Numbered from the stretch's first letter, positions 18,289-27,112 are shown. The stretch: DNA of 64,000 nucleotides from Burkholderia lata (GCF_000012945.1 NC_007510.1:1240001-1304000), one strand, 5' to 3'. Program-made: numbers and translations. Notes: generated from the letters alone by a model not told the origin.

Positions 18289-18624
18289 TCAGTGGCGCGG
18301 GAACAGCAGCGGCGTCCGGCGCAGCCGCAGCGCGCACGCCGACCAGTATGCGGCGACGGTTGTCAGACCGAGCGCGGCAAATGCGAGCGCAGCGAAGCCC
18401 ACAAGCGACTGGCCGTCGGCGGTGGGGCCGAGGATGCCTTCCGCGACGATCAGCGCGGCCGTCCAGAAGCCGATCACGGCCTGCGTGAGCAGGCGTGCGG
18501 ACGCGACGCGGCGCGGGCGGCCGGATTCGGCCAGGCGGCGCGCCGACGGCGAGCGCAGGCACAGGAACAGGGTGGCGGCGAGTACGGCGGCCAGGGCGAT
18601 GAACCAGTCGATGAGGAAATCCAT
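18289..18624 (-). CDS. Small integral membrane protein, unknown function
   Basis: 111-residue hydrophobic protein with three likely membrane helices (residues 5-22, about 45-65 and 75-95). Basic linkers (RSPSARRLAESGRPRR) probably face the cytoplasm. I do not recognise the family. It is upstream of amt on the same strand, but the sigma-54 promoter separates them. Ribosome site weak. It is plausible as a gene because its codon use fits its neighbours and because its hydrophobic pattern is orderly, but it is not certain. Confidence 0.5.
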   Translation of the reverse strand: MDFLIDWFIALAAVLAATLFLCLRSPSARRLAESGRPRRVASARLLTQAVIGFWTAALIVAEGILGPTADGQSLVGFAALAFAALGLTTVAAYWSACALRLRRTPLLFPRH

Positions 18625-18817
18625 GAGAAAAAGTGGGCACGTCCAGAGCGGATTGAAGCGTGCCCACTTTAGTGTCCTCGCGTGTGCGATTGAATCAGAC
18701 GAGTCCGAAATTGAAAGCCATTTTTAATGACGGTGCGTGATTGGCCCTGTTCCACAGGCGGTATCATCGACGTCGGTCCAACCACGAGGCCGTGCGACGC
18801 GCGGCCGGAGATTGCTG

Positions 18818-19246
18818 ATGAACATGAAGACAACGCGGGCGCGTCGCGTGCCCGGGTCCGTACTGGTGGCCGTGGCCGCCGGTGTGCTGCTGTTGCTCGC
18901 GGGCTGCGAGAAGTCCGGTACACCGGTCACGCAACCCGATACGGCCGCGAGCGCGGCCGCCGATGCCGCGAACAACGCGGCCAAGGCGCTCGACCAGGTG
19001 GCGAGCACCGTCAACCAGCAGCTCAATGCCGCGAAGGCCGGCATCGCGTCCGCGGCGTCGGCCGTGCCGCCGCTGTCCGCGAGCGGCCTCGCGTCCGCCG
19101 CGCAGGCGCAGATCGACGCGGCCGCGTCCGCGGTCGTCGCGCATGCGGCTTCCGAAGCCGGCGCGAAGATCGCCGAAGCCGGCAAGAAGCTCCAGCAGTG
19201 GAGCCAGCAGAACGCGTCGGGCGCCAAGCCCGCAAGCGGAGAGTGA
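18818..19246 (+). CDS. Alanine-rich lipoprotein
   Basis: 142-residue predicted lipoprotein with a basic start (MNMKTTRARR), hydrophobic core and lipobox LLLAGC around residue 30, followed by Glu-Lys-Ser. The mature part is almost all Ala, Ser, Gln, Asp and Lys in heptad-like helices (ADAANNAAKALDQVAST), suggesting an extended coiled-coil or rod in the periplasm, loosely like Lpp-type proteins. GGAG lies seven bases before the ATG at 18818. No family recognised. It stands upstream of the Rrf2 regulator but a separate operator region divides them. Confidence 0.78.
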   Translation: MNMKTTRARRVPGSVLVAVAAGVLLLLAGCEKSGTPVTQPDTAASAAADAANNAAKALDQVASTVNQQLNAAKAGIASAASAVPPLSASGLASAAQAQIDAAASAVVAHAASEAGAKIAEAGKKLQQWSQQNASGAKPASGE

Positions 19247-19270
19247 CGCGGGCTTGCATGATCCGCGAAA

Positions 19271-19289
19271 TGTAATTATAGTGGTTACA
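19271..19289. promoter_or_regulatory. Candidate Rrf2 operator, copy 1 (regulator's own promoter)
   Basis: TGTAATTATAGTGGTTACA, 48 bases before the regulator start. Identical at 15 of 19 positions, including all of TGTAATTA and GTTACA, to a second site at 19879-19897. The outer bases form an inverted repeat (TGTAA/TTACA). Confidence 0.65.
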
Positions 19290-19336
19290 CATGTCGCCGG
19301 CCGCAGGATGGGCCGGCGTCGTCAAGTGAGTCAGGA

Positions 19337-19792
19337 ATGAATACCAGCAGCCGGTTCGCGTTTGCCGTCCACGTGCTTGCCTTGCTGTCGATGCAGGAAG
19401 GCGTGCCGCTGTCGTCCGACATCATCGCGGGCAGCGTGAACACGAATCCGGCGCTGATCCGCCGATTGCTGTCGATGCTGGCGGCCGCAGGTCTGACCAC
19501 GTCGCAACTGGGCGCGGGCGGCGGTGCGCTGCTGGCGCGCGAGCCCGGCGCGATCACGCTGCTCGACGTGTATCGTGCGGTCGACGATGCGCAACTGTTT
19601 GCGCTGCACCGTGAGGCGCCGAATCCCGCGTGTCTCGTCGGGCGGCACATCCAGGGCGCGCTGATCGACTACATCGGCGACGCGCAGCGTGCGATGGAAG
19701 CATCGCTTGGCACGCGCACGCTGGCCGACGTCACGGCCGACGTGCTGAATCTGGAGCAGCGCACGCAACAGGCGGCACGCGCCGGCGGATGA
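19337..19792 (+). CDS. Rrf2-family transcriptional regulator
   Basis: 151-residue winged-helix regulator beginning MNTSSRFAFAVHVLALLSMQ. The helix-turn-helix is around residues 25-50 (SSDIIAGSVNTNPALIRRLL) and is followed by the Rrf2 wing (GAGGGALLAREPGAITLLDV). Only one cysteine is present (NPACLVG), so it lacks the three-cysteine Fe-S ligand set of IscR/NsrR. It resembles the YwnA/CymR-like group, where a thiol or another signal may be sensed. The enzyme gene downstream carries the same operator, so it is the likely target besides the regulator itself. Bacillus has a comparable ywnA-ywnB neighbourhood. Confidence 0.85.
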   Translation: MNTSSRFAFAVHVLALLSMQEGVPLSSDIIAGSVNTNPALIRRLLSMLAAAGLTTSQLGAGGGALLAREPGAITLLDVYRAVDDAQLFALHREAPNPACLVGRHIQGALIDYIGDAQRAMEASLGTRTLADVTADVLNLEQRTQQAARAGG

Positions 19793-19844
19793 CCGGCGGC
19801 AGGGCAGGAAGCCGGACGGCGCGAGAGGCGCGGCGACCGGCGCA

Positions 19845-19868
19845 ACGGGGGCTTTGCCCCGTTTTTTT
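19845..19868 (+). terminator. Intrinsic terminator after the Rrf2 gene
   Basis: ACGGGG, short loop, CCCCGT, then a run of seven Ts. It separates the regulator from the operator and promoter of the next gene, so the two are transcribed independently. Confidence 0.8.
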
Positions 19869-19878
19869 CGGTCTTATA

Positions 19879-19897
19879 TGTAATTAAATGTGTTACA
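19879..19897. promoter_or_regulatory. Candidate Rrf2 operator, copy 2 (enzyme promoter)
   Basis: TGTAATTAAATGTGTTACA, 25 bases before the enzyme start codon and within a very AT-rich stretch; same sequence as the regulator's own site except for the centre. Confidence 0.65.
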
Positions 19898-19921
19898 TAT
19901 TTTTCTTACTGGAGAATCGAT

Positions 19922-20563
19922 ATGACGCAACGTACTTTGAATATCGCGCTGTTCGGCGCCACCGGCACGATCGGTTCGCGCATCGCAGCAGAAGCCGCAC
20001 GACGCGGCCATCGCGTGACCGCGCTGTCGCGCAATCCGGGTGCAGCCGGCGAGGGCATCACCGCGAAGGCGGCCGACCTGTTCGACGCGGCCAGCATCGC
20101 GGCCGCGCTGCCGGGCCATGACGTCGTCGCAAGCGCGTACGGTCCGAAGCAGGACGATGCAGCGAAGGTTGTCGCGGCGGCGAAGGCGCTGGTTGCCGGC
20201 ACGCGCCAGGCCGGGCTGAAGCGGCTCGTGGTGGTGGGCGGTGCCGGTTCGCTCGAAGTCGCACCGGGCAAGCAGCTCGTCGACAGCGAAGGTTTCCCGG
20301 AAGCGTACAAGGCGGTCGCACTCGCGCATCGCGACGCGCTCGACTACCTGAAGACGGTCGGCGATCTCGACTGGACGTTTTTTGCGCCGGCCGCGCTGAT
20401 CGCCCCGGGCGAGCGCACGGGTACGTTCCGCACGGGCGTCGGCAAGCTGATCGTGGACGCACAAGGCAACAGCAAGATCTCGGCGGAAGACTACGCGATC
20501 GCGTTCGTCGACGCGCTCGAGCAAGACAGCTTCGTGCGCGAGATCGCGACGGTCGCGTATTGA
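19922..20563 (+). CDS. NAD(P)-binding SDR-like protein, probable Rrf2 target
   Basis: 213-residue atypical SDR with glycine motif LFGATGTIGSRIA at residues 10-22, KRLVVVGGAGSLEV in the middle and a typical LDWTFFAPAALI before the C-terminal part. The group (YwnB/NmrA-like) includes NAD(P)H-dependent reductases and redox sensors; substrate unknown. GGAG is seven bases before the ATG. Placing the enzyme after its own regulator, with the same operator in front of both, suggests induction by a reactive electrophile or oxidant, but that is inference. Confidence 0.85.
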   Translation: MTQRTLNIALFGATGTIGSRIAAEAARRGHRVTALSRNPGAAGEGITAKAADLFDAASIAAALPGHDVVASAYGPKQDDAAKVVAAAKALVAGTRQAGLKRLVVVGGAGSLEVAPGKQLVDSEGFPEAYKAVALAHRDALDYLKTVGDLDWTFFAPAALIAPGERTGTFRTGVGKLIVDAQGNSKISAEDYAIAFVDALEQDSFVREIATVAY

Positions 20564-20776
20564 GCGGTGCGCCGGCCGGTGGCGCGCAGGCGCCGGGCCG
20601 GCTGCGACGTGCAGGAACCACGGGCGATTCCACCTTCACGGGCGGGATCGCCTGTTTCATTTGGTGCGTGCCGCGTACCGGCAGCATCGTTCGTTTCGGG
20701 CGGGTGCCGGATCGGTATTTATACCGGTCGACGCGGTGAAGCCGTTTCCATATTGTTCCCCGTTGTGCAGGATGAA

Positions 20777-20791
20777 TAGAATAAATTTCTA
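20777..20791. promoter_or_regulatory. Lrp/AsnC-type operator candidate
   Basis: TAGAA-N5-TTCTA with an AT centre, 20 bases before the Lrp-type start codon. Its size and AT-rich centre fit Lrp-family autoregulatory sites. The interval 20564-20776 shows no other signal. Confidence 0.45.
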
Positions 20792-20810
20792 TCTACGAGG
20801 GACTGGAGAA

Positions 20811-21281
20811 ATGGACGCCATCGATCGCAAGCTGCTGGAGCTGTTGCAGGCGGATGCCACGCTGCCGATCGCGGAACTGGCACAGCGCGTGAACCTGTCG
20901 CAGACGCCGTGCTGGAAGCGCGTGCAGCGGCTCAAGGAAACCGGCGCGATTCGCGCGCAGGTTGCGCTGTGCGATCCGCGCAAGCTCGGGGTCGGCACGA
21001 CCGTGTTCGTCGCGATCCGCACGAACCAGCACACCGAGGAATGGGCGCAGCGTTTCACGCAGGCCGTGCGCGACATGCCGGAAGTGGTCGAGGTGTACCG
21101 GATGAGCGGCGAGACCGATTACCTGCTGCGCGTCGTGGTGGCTGGCATCGACGATTACGACCGCGTCTACAAGCAGCTGATTCGCGCGGTGCCGCTGTTC
21201 GACGTCAGCTCGTCGTTCGCGATGGAGCAGATCAAGTATTCGACCGCGCTGCCCGTGCGCGATCTTGCGGAGCCGGCCTGA
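20811..21281 (+). CDS. Lrp/AsnC-family transcriptional regulator
   Basis: 156-residue leucine-responsive-type regulator: N-terminal helix-turn-helix (MDAIDRKLLELLQADA, then AELAQRVNLSQTPCWKRVQRL) and C-terminal RAM/ligand domain (MPEVVEVYRMSGETDYLLRV). Such proteins form octamers that bind amino acids. GGAG is six bases before the ATG at 20811; the upstream extension to 20661 has no ribosome site. No amino-acid gene is adjacent, so its target is unclear. A 13-bp tandem repeat begins two bases after its stop codon. Confidence 0.9.
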   Translation: MDAIDRKLLELLQADATLPIAELAQRVNLSQTPCWKRVQRLKETGAIRAQVALCDPRKLGVGTTVFVAIRTNQHTEEWAQRFTQAVRDMPEVVEVYRMSGETDYLLRVVVAGIDDYDRVYKQLIRAVPLFDVSSSFAMEQIKYSTALPVRDLAEPA

Positions 21282-21282
21282 C

Positions 21283-21373
21283 GCGGCAATGAAACGCGGC
21301 AATGAAACGCGGCAATGAAACGCGGCAATGGAAGGCGGCAATGGAAGGCGGTAACGAAGCGCGGCAATGAAAC
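21283..21373. repeat. Tandem repeat, 7 copies of a 13-bp unit
   Basis: GCGGCAATGAAAC in exact head-to-tail copies at 21283, 21296, 21309 and 21361. Variants (GCGGCAATGGAAG twice, GCGGTAACGAAGC once) lie between them. It fills almost the whole gap between the Lrp-type gene and fbpC and is not coding in either neighbour. Confidence 0.95.
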
Positions 21374-21376
21374 GAC

Positions 21377-21397
21377 GCGGGCGCGCATCGCGCCCGC
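21377..21397. terminator. GC hairpin between convergent genes
   Basis: GCGGGCGCG, loop CAT, CGCGCCCGC: a perfect 9-bp stem four bases from the fbpC stop codon, without a U tract. It probably shields or ends the converging transcripts. Confidence 0.45.
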
Positions 21398-21401
21398 GGG
21401 T

Positions 21402-22175
21402 TCAGCGGCCGCGCGCCAGTGCACGCGCGCGTTCGTCGGCCAGCGCGTCGCGCCGCACGAAATCCGCGACGAACGGGCTGGCCGGATGGTGATGTAGCGC
21501 GTACGGCGTATCCCATTGCGCGAGCTGGCCGTCCTTCATCACGCCGATCCGGTCGGCGATCGCAAATGCTTCGGCCTGGTTGTGCGTGACGAGGATCGCG
21601 GTGTGGCCGGTGCGTTTCAGGATGTCGCGCAGCTCGAACGCGAGCCGCTCGCGCGTATCGACGTCGAGATTCGAGAACGGCTCGTCGAGCAGCAGTAGCT
21701 CCGGCGACGGCGCGAGCGCACGCGCGAGTGCAACGCGCTGCTGCTGGCCGCCCGACAGTTCGTGCGGATAGGCGTTGCCGGAATCGGCGAGGCCGACGAG
21801 GTCGAGCATCTCCGCGACGCGCATGCGCCGTTCGGCTTTCGGCATGCGCCGCAGGCCGAACGCGACGTTGTCCGCCGCGCTCAGGTGCGGGAACAGCGCG
21901 TAGTCCTGGAACATCATGCCGATGCGGCGCCGCTCGGGCGGCACGTCGAGCGACGGCGCCGCGACGGGCGCGCCGTCCAGCACGATGCGTCCCATGCGTA
22001 CCGGTTCGAAGCCGGCGATCGCGCGCAGCACGGTGGTCTTGCCGCAGCCGGACGCGCCGAGCAGGCAGCCGATGTCGCCGCGCGGCAGTGCAAGGCTCAG
22101 CCCGTCGACCACCGTGCGGCGGCCGTGCGGCGTGTCGTACGCGAGGCAGAGGTCATCGAGTTCGAGCAGGTTCAC
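21402..22175 (-). CDS. Iron(III) ABC transporter ATPase (FbpC-like)
   Basis: 257-residue ABC ATPase with all motifs: Walker A GASGCGKTT, Q-loop FQDYALFPHL, signature LSGGQQQRVALARAL, Walker B LLLLDEP and switch His in VTHNQAEA. It powers the permease encoded just upstream. It is shorter than E. coli-type FbpC or PotA because it lacks the C-terminal regulatory beta domain. The gene is last in the order fbpA-fbpB-fbpC and starts four bases after the permease stop. Confidence 0.88.
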   Translation of the reverse strand: MNLLELDDLCLAYDTPHGRRTVVDGLSLALPRGDIGCLLGASGCGKTTVLRAIAGFEPVRMGRIVLDGAPVAAPSLDVPPERRRIGMMFQDYALFPHLSAADNVAFGLRRMPKAERRMRVAEMLDLVGLADSGNAYPHELSGGQQQRVALARALAPSPELLLLDEPFSNLDVDTRERLAFELRDILKRTGHTAILVTHNQAEAFAIADRIGVMKDGQLAQWDTPYALHHHPASPFVADFVRRDALADERARALARGR

Positions 22176-22179
22176 GGTG

Positions 22180-23868
22180 TCAGGCTCCGATCTTGTGGCG
22201 GGTGCGGGCGAGCAGGATCACGGGCACCAGCCCGGCCAGCACGATCGCGAGCGCGGCGACCGCGCCTTCCTCGTAGGTGCCGCGCGCGGCTTCCGCATAC
22301 AGCCAGGTCGCGAGCGTGTCGAAGTTCAGCGGACGCAGCAGCAGCGTCGCCGGCAGTTCCTTCATCGCGTCGACGAACACCAGCAGCGCGCTGGTCGTGA
22401 GCGCGGGCCGCAGCAGCGGCAGGTGCACGCGGCGCAGCGTGCCGCCGGCCGTCTCGCCGAGCGAGCGCGACGCCTGTTCGAGCGACGGCGGGATGCGCGC
22501 GAGGCCGGCTTCGATGCTGCCGGCCGGGATCGCGAGAAAGCGCACGGTATAGGCGATCACGAGCGCGGCGGTCGACCCCATCAGCAGCAGCCCGTCGCGG
22601 CCGAGCACCGCGCTGAACAGCCGGTCGGCCGCCGCGAACGGGATCAGCAGGCCGATCGCGAGCACGGTGCCCGGCACCGCATAGCCGAGGCTCGCGATTC
22701 TCGCGCCCACGCGGGCCGGACCCGCGCGGGCGCTGTCGCGTTGCGCGCGTGCGGCCCATGCGACGACGAGCCCGCACGCGAGCGTCGCGACGGTGGCGGC
22801 GGTGGCGATCGTCAGCGTGTTCGCGAGCCCCGTCATCAGTTGTTCGGATACGCCGCCGACCAGATGCAGCCGCTTGGCCGTCTCGACCGCGAGGTACGCG
22901 GCCGGCGCGCCGAAGCCGAGCAGCACGGGCAGCCAGCCGAGCACGGCGGCGCCGAATGCGGCCGTGCCCGTCAGGCGGCGCGGCGCGATCGGCCGCATGC
23001 GTCGGCCATGCGCGTAGCGTTGGCGGCGGCGGCCGTAGCGTTCGAGGACGATCATGCCGACGACGATCGCGAGCATCGCGAGCGCGATCTGCGCGGCGCC
23101 GGCGAGTTCGGAGCGCGTGATCCATGTCGTGTAGACGGACACGGTCAGCGTCTGCACGCCGAGGAATTCCGACGCGCCGATGTCGTTCAGCGTTTCGAGC
23201 AGCGCGAGGCTCACGCCGACCGCGATCGCGGGCCGCGCGAGCGGCACGACGACGCGCCAGAACGTGGCGATGCGTCCCGCGCCGAGCGTGCGCGCGGCTT
23301 CGAGCAGGCTCGCGGACTGCGTGACGAACATCGCGCGCGTGCTCAGGTAAACATACGGATACAGCACGAAGCCGAGCACGAAGATCGCACCGGGCAGCGA
23401 GCGCAGGTCGGGCAGGCGGAACTGGCGCGGGCTGTCGAAGCCGAGCATCCAGCGGACCGCGCCCTGCACGGGGCCGATCGGGTGCAGCAGGTCGAGATAC
23501 GCGAATGCGACGATGTAGGTGGGAACCGCGAGCGGCAGCAGCAGCGCCCACGTCAGCATCCGGCGGCCTGGAAAGTCGTATGCGGTGACGAGCCAGGCGC
23601 AGCCCGTGCCGACGATCGACACGATCGCGCCGACGCCCGCGAGCAGCAGCATCGTATTGACGAGCGCCTGCGGCAGCACGAATTCGGCGAGATGCCGCCA
23701 GTGCGCGAGATCGGCGTCGAACGCGGCGGCCACGAGCACCGCAAGCGGCGCCGCGACCGCCGCGGCGATCGCCAGCGCCGCGAGCAGCCACAGGCTGCCC
23801 GCGCGCGGCAGCAGGCGCGGCCGGCACGGCGGCCGGCGCGCGCCGGCGGTGGATGCGTCAGTTGTCAA
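22180..23868 (-). CDS. Iron(III) ABC transporter permease (FbpB-like, fused two-domain)
   Basis: 562-residue permease containing two homologous six-helix halves, each with its EAA loop (LLEAARTLGAGRIATFWRVV and SLEQASRSLGETAGGTLRRV) that docks the ATPase. This fused architecture is typical of Fbp/Sfu iron(III) systems and related thiamine permeases. The reading frame overlaps the end of the binding-protein gene by 11 bases and appears to begin with TTG at 23868, so translation is probably coupled; an internal start is possible. Cytoplasmic-membrane location. Confidence 0.86.
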   Translation of the reverse strand: MTTDASTAGARRPPCRPRLLPRAGSLWLLAALAIAAAVAAPLAVLVAAAFDADLAHWRHLAEFVLPQALVNTMLLLAGVGAIVSIVGTGCAWLVTAYDFPGRRMLTWALLLPLAVPTYIVAFAYLDLLHPIGPVQGAVRWMLGFDSPRQFRLPDLRSLPGAIFVLGFVLYPYVYLSTRAMFVTQSASLLEAARTLGAGRIATFWRVVVPLARPAIAVGVSLALLETLNDIGASEFLGVQTLTVSVYTTWITRSELAGAAQIALAMLAIVVGMIVLERYGRRRQRYAHGRRMRPIAPRRLTGTAAFGAAVLGWLPVLLGFGAPAAYLAVETAKRLHLVGGVSEQLMTGLANTLTIATAATVATLACGLVVAWAARAQRDSARAGPARVGARIASLGYAVPGTVLAIGLLIPFAAADRLFSAVLGRDGLLLMGSTAALVIAYTVRFLAIPAGSIEAGLARIPPSLEQASRSLGETAGGTLRRVHLPLLRPALTTSALLVFVDAMKELPATLLLRPLNFDTLATWLYAEAARGTYEEGAVAALAIVLAGLVPVILLARTRHKIGA

Positions 23869-24901
23869 AGCCGACCTTGTCGACCAGCTGGCTCGCCTGC
23901 TTGCGATGCTTCGCGATGTCCGCCAGCGGCAGCGGGTCGATCTTCAGCGTGCCGAAGCTGGCGATCACCGGGTCGAGCTTCACGTTCGCGCGCACCGGGT
24001 ATTCGTAGTTCGCCTGCGCATACAGCGCCTGCGCTTCCGGCGACACGAGGTATTCGAGCAGCTTTACCGCGTTGGCCTTGTGCGGCGCGTGTTTCGCGAC
24101 CGTCGCGCCGCTGATGTTCACGTGCGTGCCGCCGCTCTTCGCGTTCGCGAACGTCGGGCGCACGACCTTGATCGCGTCGCCCCACTTGCGCGCGTCGCTG
24201 CCGGCCTCCGCATTCTTCATGTGACCGACGTAGTAAGCGTTCGCGAGGCCGACGTCGCAGATGCCGCCGAGGATGTCGCGCGCGACGTCGCGGTCGCCGC
24301 CCGTCGCCTTGCGCGCGAGGTTCGCCTTCACGCCGCGCAGCCACTTCTCCGTCGCCGCTTCGCCATCGTGCGCGATCATCGCCGCGACGAGCGCCGTGTT
24401 GTACGGATGCTGGCCCGAGCGGATGCAGACCTTGCCCTTCCATTTCGGATCGGCGAGATCCTCGTAGCGGAACGCGTCGACCTTCAGGTCCTTCTCGACG
24501 TACAGCACGCGGTCGCGCAGCGACAGCGCGTACCAGTCGCCGTTCGCGCCGCGCAGGTTCGCGGGAATCGCGTCGTCGAGCGCCTTCGAGCGCACCGGCT
24601 GCGTGAGCCCTCCGTCGACGAGATCGAGCAGGTTGCCGACGTCGACCGTCATCAGCACGTCGGCCGGCGATTGCGCGCCTTCCGCCTTCACGCGCTCGAG
24701 CAGGCCGTCCTTCACGAACACCGTGTTGACCTTGACGCCGCTCTGCTTGGTGAACGCGTCGATGAGCGGCTGGATCAGCTTCGGTTCGCGGGTGGTGTAC
24801 AGGCTCACTTCCTCGGCCGCGTGGGCCAGCGGCGCGAATGCGGCGGCGGCAAGGGCGAGGGCGCCGGCAAGCGGCAGCAGGCGGGTGCGCGGATTCGACA
24901 T
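23858..24901 (-). CDS. Periplasmic iron(III)-binding protein (FbpA/FutA-like)
   Basis: 347-residue periplasmic binding protein with a signal peptide (residues 1-28, ending PLAHA). It begins EEVSLYTTREPKLIQPLIDAF, as in the FbpA/FutA class of ferric-binding proteins. The paired tyrosines that coordinate iron in that class appear in ANAYYVGHM. It would bring ferric iron from the periplasm to the FbpBC permease. First gene of the three-gene operon. A possible Fur box is upstream at 25006-25023. Confidence 0.88.
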   Translation of the reverse strand: MSNPRTRLLPLAGALALAAAAFAPLAHAAEEVSLYTTREPKLIQPLIDAFTKQSGVKVNTVFVKDGLLERVKAEGAQSPADVLMTVDVGNLLDLVDGGLTQPVRSKALDDAIPANLRGANGDWYALSLRDRVLYVEKDLKVDAFRYEDLADPKWKGKVCIRSGQHPYNTALVAAMIAHDGEAATEKWLRGVKANLARKATGGDRDVARDILGGICDVGLANAYYVGHMKNAEAGSDARKWGDAIKVVRPTFANAKSGGTHVNISGATVAKHAPHKANAVKLLEYLVSPEAQALYAQANYEYPVRANVKLDPVIASFGTLKIDPLPLADIAKHRKQASQLVDKVGFDN

Positions 24902-25005
24902 GAAGACTCCGGAAGGGGCAGGTGGACGAAGGGAGCGTTCCGGGGCGCGCCTGCCGCCCGAGCGACCCGAAACATTACAAAATGAAAGACTCGAGATTCT
25001 AGATC

Positions 25006-25023
25006 GAAATAGGAACGATTATC
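25006..25023 (-). promoter_or_regulatory. Possible Fur box upstream of fbpA
   Basis: Minus strand GATAATCGTTCCTATTTC, about 105 bases before the fbpA start. The GATAAT hexamer is exact and the rest is partial (roughly 10 of 19 against the classical consensus). AT-richness here is a local exception. Confidence 0.35.
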
Positions 25024-25144
25024 AAATGAAAGCTTGAGGAGGGCGGGAGTAGGCGGGGGATGAGGATCGGAACCGGCGCGTCGCAGCGGACGCGCAAGCG
25101 CGTAGAATGCCCGCTTCGATGAATTTGACGGAGTCGCCCCGACC

Positions 25145-25306
25145 ATGAACGATCAGCGCAAGAAGAACCCTGTCCGCAACGTGAGCATCCTGATCGTCGT
25201 GGCCGTGCTGCTCGTGATCGGGACGATCCTGTACAACGCGATTTCACAGAAGCACGCGTACGACGAGGCCCATCCGGCCGAAGCCGCGAGCGCGGCGTCG
25301 CACTGA
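25145..25306 (+). CDS. 53-residue single-span membrane protein
   Basis: Short gene with a clear pattern: a basic N-terminus (MNDQRKKNPVRN), one strongly hydrophobic helix (SILIVVAVLLVIGTILYNAI, residues 14-33) and an acidic, Ala-rich C-terminal tail (YDEAHPAEAASAASH). The positive-inside rule places the tail in the periplasm. I do not recognise it. It is followed by a GC hairpin and faces the amino-acid permease gene, so it is transcribed alone. Small size makes annotation pipelines likely to miss it. Confidence 0.65.
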   Translation: MNDQRKKNPVRNVSILIVVAVLLVIGTILYNAISQKHAYDEAHPAEAASAASH

Positions 25307-25314
25307 CGTGCCGA

Positions 25315-25337
25315 TGCGCGGCCCGGCGGGCCGCGCA
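25315..25337. terminator. GC hairpin between convergent genes
   Basis: TGCGCGGCCC, loop GGC, GGGCCGCGCA: a perfect 10-bp stem without U tract, ten bases after the small membrane protein. The remaining 25338-25454 shows nothing else. Confidence 0.45.
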
Positions 25338-25454
25338 CGTAGGAGGCAGGCGAAGGGGATGAATCTCCGGCTATTGGCGCGCGGGATGCCGCGCGGAGCC
25401 GGGAGAGAAGCGGGCGCCGGAGCCGGCGCGCCGCGTATGCGGGTCAGTCGTGCG

Positions 25455-26822
25455 TCAACGTGACGCAGGTGCGAATTTCGGGCGGATCCGTGCGTAGAAC
25501 ACGAGCGCGAGCAGCGCGAGCCAGGCCGCGCCGACATACAGCGCGACGCGCGTGTCCTCGAACCAGCCGAGCATCACGATCACGAAGCCCATGAACGCGA
25601 TCGTCAGTGCCGGCGCGACCGGCCACAACGGCACCTTGAACTTCAGCGCCGCGACTTCGGTGCTCGACAGCCGGCGGCGCATCGCGACCTGCGACAGCAG
25701 GATCATCAGCCACACCCACACGGTGGCGAACGTCGCGATCGCCGCGACCATCAGGAACACGTCCTTCGGCATCAGGTAGTTGAGCAGCACGCCGACGAGC
25801 AGCGCGGCTGCCATCACGACCACCGTGACCCACGGCACACCGTGCCGCGACGTCGTCATCAGCACGCGCGGCGCCTGGCCCTGGCGCGCCATCCCGAACA
25901 TCATCCGGCCCGCGCCGAAGATGTCGCTGTTGATCGCGGAGATCGCCGCGCTGATCACCACCAGGTTGAGGATCGTCGCGGCCGACTTCACGCCGAGCGC
26001 CGAGAAGATCTGCACGAACGGGCTGCCTTCGTTGCCGACACCCGTCCACGGGCTGATCGACATCAATACGACCATCGTCAGCACGTAGAACAGCAGGATG
26101 CGTGCGGGCACCGCGTTGATCGCGCGCGGAATCACGCGTTCCGGATCCTTCGCCTCGCCGGCGCTCATGCCGATCACCTCGATCCCGCCGTACGCGAAGA
26201 TCACGACCGACAGCGACGCGATCAGCCCGCCGACGCCGTTCGGCAGGAAGCCGCCGTGGTTCCACAGGTTCGCGAACGTCGGCACGTCGGCCGAGTGGCC
26301 GAAGTGCATGCCGGTCAGCAGGATCGCGACGCCGCCGCCGATCATCGCGACGATCGCGCCGACCTTGATGATCGACAGCCAGAATTCGAGCTCGCCGAAC
26401 ACCTTCACATGGCACAGGTTCAGCCCGCAGATGATCGCGACGACGCCGAGCACCCAGATCCATTGCGGGACATCCGGAAACCAGAAGCCCATGTAGATGC
26501 CGAACGCGGTGATGTCGGCGATCGCGACGATCACCATTTCGAGCGTGTAGGTCCAGCCGGTGACGAACCCGGCGAACGGGCCGAGGTTCTCGGTCGCGTA
26601 GTGGCCGAACGAGCCGGCGACCGGGTCGCGCACGGCCATCTCGCCGAGCGCGCGCATCACCATGTAGACGGCCGCGCCGCCGAGGATGTACGCCAGGATC
26701 ACGGCCGGGCCCGCGAGCTGGATCGCGGACGCCGAACCGTAGAACAGGCCCGTGCCGATCGCCGAACCCAGCGCGAGAAAGCGGATGTGCCGCGCACTCA
26801 GGTGGCGCTGCAAGTTTTTCAT
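25455..26822 (-). CDS. Amino-acid permease (APC family, ProY/AnsP-like)
   Basis: 455-residue proton-coupled amino-acid transporter with 12 predicted helices. The APC signature region [20 protein letters not shown] is in helix 1, and [18 protein letters not shown] and [20 protein letters not shown] are later landmarks. The nearest groups are proline-specific (ProY) and aromatic/GABA permeases; substrate cannot be fixed here. The start at 26822 has GGAG seven bases upstream; the extra N-terminal part in the longer frame is not family-like. It stands alone. Nothing was recognised in 26823-27112 besides an AT-rich promoter-like stretch at about 26880-26915. Confidence 0.86.
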   Translation of the reverse strand: MKNLQRHLSARHIRFLALGSAIGTGLFYGSASAIQLAGPAVILAYILGGAAVYMVMRALGEMAVRDPVAGSFGHYATENLGPFAGFVTGWTYTLEMVIVAIADITAFGIYMGFWFPDVPQWIWVLGVVAIICGLNLCHVKVFGELEFWLSIIKVGAIVAMIGGGVAILLTGMHFGHSADVPTFANLWNHGGFLPNGVGGLIASLSVVIFAYGGIEVIGMSAGEAKDPERVIPRAINAVPARILLFYVLTMVVLMSISPWTGVGNEGSPFVQIFSALGVKSAATILNLVVISAAISAINSDIFGAGRMMFGMARQGQAPRVLMTTSRHGVPWVTVVVMAAALLVGVLLNYLMPKDVFLMVAAIATFATVWVWLMILLSQVAMRRRLSSTEVAALKFKVPLWPVAPALTIAFMGFVIVMLGWFEDTRVALYVGAAWLALLALVFYARIRPKFAPASR

Positions 26823-27112
26823 CGTGTCTCCGATATCGTTATGCGACGGACCGGGCGAGCGGGGCCGGTCCGATTGGTTCAAGTTGTATAGACAACTTAA
26901 ATGTGAACGAATGATAACAAGCCGGGCCGGGTGACCGGAATCGGGTATTCCCTGACTGGCGCGATGGGCGCAATAGGGGGAGGGGCGGTCGTGCGCCGAG
27001 GGCGCAGGCCGTGTGGAACGGGCGGGTCATGCTTCGGGGATCGCTGAATCGGGGGGCGCCGGGGCCGATCCGCGGCATGCGCGGGCCGGCCACCGGCGGG
27101 GTAGAGCCTGGG

